The notes under the pieces are model-generated. The model saw only the letters and a program-made list of their open reading frames with translations. It was not told where the DNA came from and made no database searches. DNA of 5,276 nucleotides, from the NCBI GenBank assembly GCA_021817355.1, contig JAKAVI010000090.1, forward strand, positions 1 through 5,276. Reading direction: 5' to 3'. A program made the translations under genes and the position numbers. The stretch comes from Pseudomonadota bacterium (lineage in GTDB: Bacteria > Pseudomonadota > Alphaproteobacteria > Micropepsales > Micropepsaceae). The number at the start of each line of letters is the position of its first letter. Within the stretch, counting starts at the first letter, position 1. This document shows, one piece after another, positions 4,871-5,276 of this stretch.

Positions 4871-5276
4871 TCAAACTTGCCGCAGGTCTGGCGGGGCCGC
4901 CTCGGCCTTTAGCATGGCGAGGACCTCGTTCAGGTTCATAACTTTTTGTGCGTTGGATCCGAGCTGGCGCAAGGTCAAGGTGCGTTCCTCGGCTTCGCGG
5001 CGGCCGGCAACCAGAAGATAGGGGACCTTGGCAAGGCTGTGGCGACGAACCTTGTAGTTGATCGTCTCATTTGACGTGTCGAATTCCGCACGCAGCCCTG
5101 CTGCTGCAAGCGCGCTTTGGACCTCCCTGGCGTAAGCGGTGGCATCCGAGACGATCGTTGCGACCACCGCCTGCACCGGCGCCAGCCAAAGTGGAAACTT
5201 GCCCGCATAATGCTCGATGAGCATGCCGATGAAACGCTCGAGCGAGCCCAAAATTGCTCTGTGGAGCATCACCACA
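4871..5276 (-). CDS. thrS: Threonyl-tRNA synthetase, C-terminal part (continues past window)
   Basis: ThrRS charges tRNA-Thr with threonine in the cytosol. Only the last 134 or so residues are here; the gene's 5' part lies beyond the right edge, so the GTG at 5275 is just an internal valine codon. The fragment opens with class II motif 3 ([15 protein letters not shown], 3-17) including the conserved Arg of ERF. It continues through [16 protein letters not shown] (20-35) into the HGTP anticodon-binding domain (about 28-125), with [20 protein letters not shown] (69-88), [18 protein letters not shown] (89-106) and the terminal PPDLRQV. Length and end agree with a complete, intact C-terminus. The stop TGA is 242 bases upstream of the infC start on the same strand, and no strong terminator follows it (only a 6-bp TGGCGG/CCGCCA stem with a long loop), so co-transcription with infC is possible. 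Confidence 0.95.
   Translation of the reverse strand, partial: VVMLHRAILGSLERFIGMLIEHYAGKFPLWLAPVQAVVATIVSDATAYAREVQSALAAAGLRAEFDTSNETINYKVRRHSLAKVPYLLVAGRREAEERTLTLRQLGSNAQKVMNLNEVLAMLKAEAAPPDLRQV

Noticed and set aside
4564..5021. Longer frames in the infC-thrS gap on both strands (4518-5021 plus, 4625-4861 and 4692-4874 minus)
   Set aside because: They run into infC or thrS in the wrong frame and show no domain. Only the short ATG-initiated leader frame was kept, as a low-interest finding.
4873..5276. Treating the thrS fragment as a small stand-alone anticodon-binding protein starting at GTG 5275
   Set aside because: Class II motif 3 begins right at the edge, so the catalytic domain clearly continues outside the window.

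Overview
The window looks like chromosomal DNA from a moderately GC-rich alphaproteobacterium. The main clue is IF-3, with its 'ARR' N-terminus, GPRxNEEI segment and the style of its [11 protein letters not shown] linker. The adjacent ThrRS C-terminus and the thrS-infC order fit this. The assignment is inferred from protein style; no rRNA or other taxonomic marker is present.

Layout. (1) Positions 1-1298, plus strand: a two-gene unit with a Ddl-like ATP-grasp ligase cut by the left edge, overlapping by ATGA a GNAT acetyltransferase. (2) Positions 1293-2204, minus strand: a ten-helix EamA/DMT exporter whose stop codon overlaps the end of the GNAT gene. (3) Positions 2205-2959: about 750 bases with no recognisable gene. 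It holds an 8-bp inverted repeat, a 9-bp tandem duplication, possible competing hairpins, and a doubtful small ORF that ends on the exporter start codon. (4) Positions 2960-3946, plus strand: a PLP-dependent threonine/serine dehydratase-family enzyme without an ACT domain. (5) Positions 3947-4082: a short convergent gap with two hairpins. (6) Positions 4083-4628, minus strand: infC (IF-3), probably starting at a rare ATA codon, behind a leader with a terminator-like hairpin and a possible promoter. (7) Positions 4871-5276, minus strand: the C-terminal part of thrS, which continues past the right edge.

How the genes relate. thrS and infC form a translation-machinery pair, co-transcribed or with an extra infC promoter, and infC shows sequence signs of start-codon autoregulation. 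The ATP-grasp/GNAT pair looks like a small-molecule modification module (ligation plus acetylation) of unknown substrate. An exporter lies tail to tail with it, but on the opposite strand and so in a separate transcript. The dehydratase is a stand-alone metabolic gene. I see no phage, IS, CRISPR, tRNA or rRNA, and no clear new multi-gene system. The observations most worth following are the infC leader and start, the ATP-grasp/GNAT pair with its altered terminal motif, the changed metal-site residues of the dehydratase, and the unexplained intergenic region.
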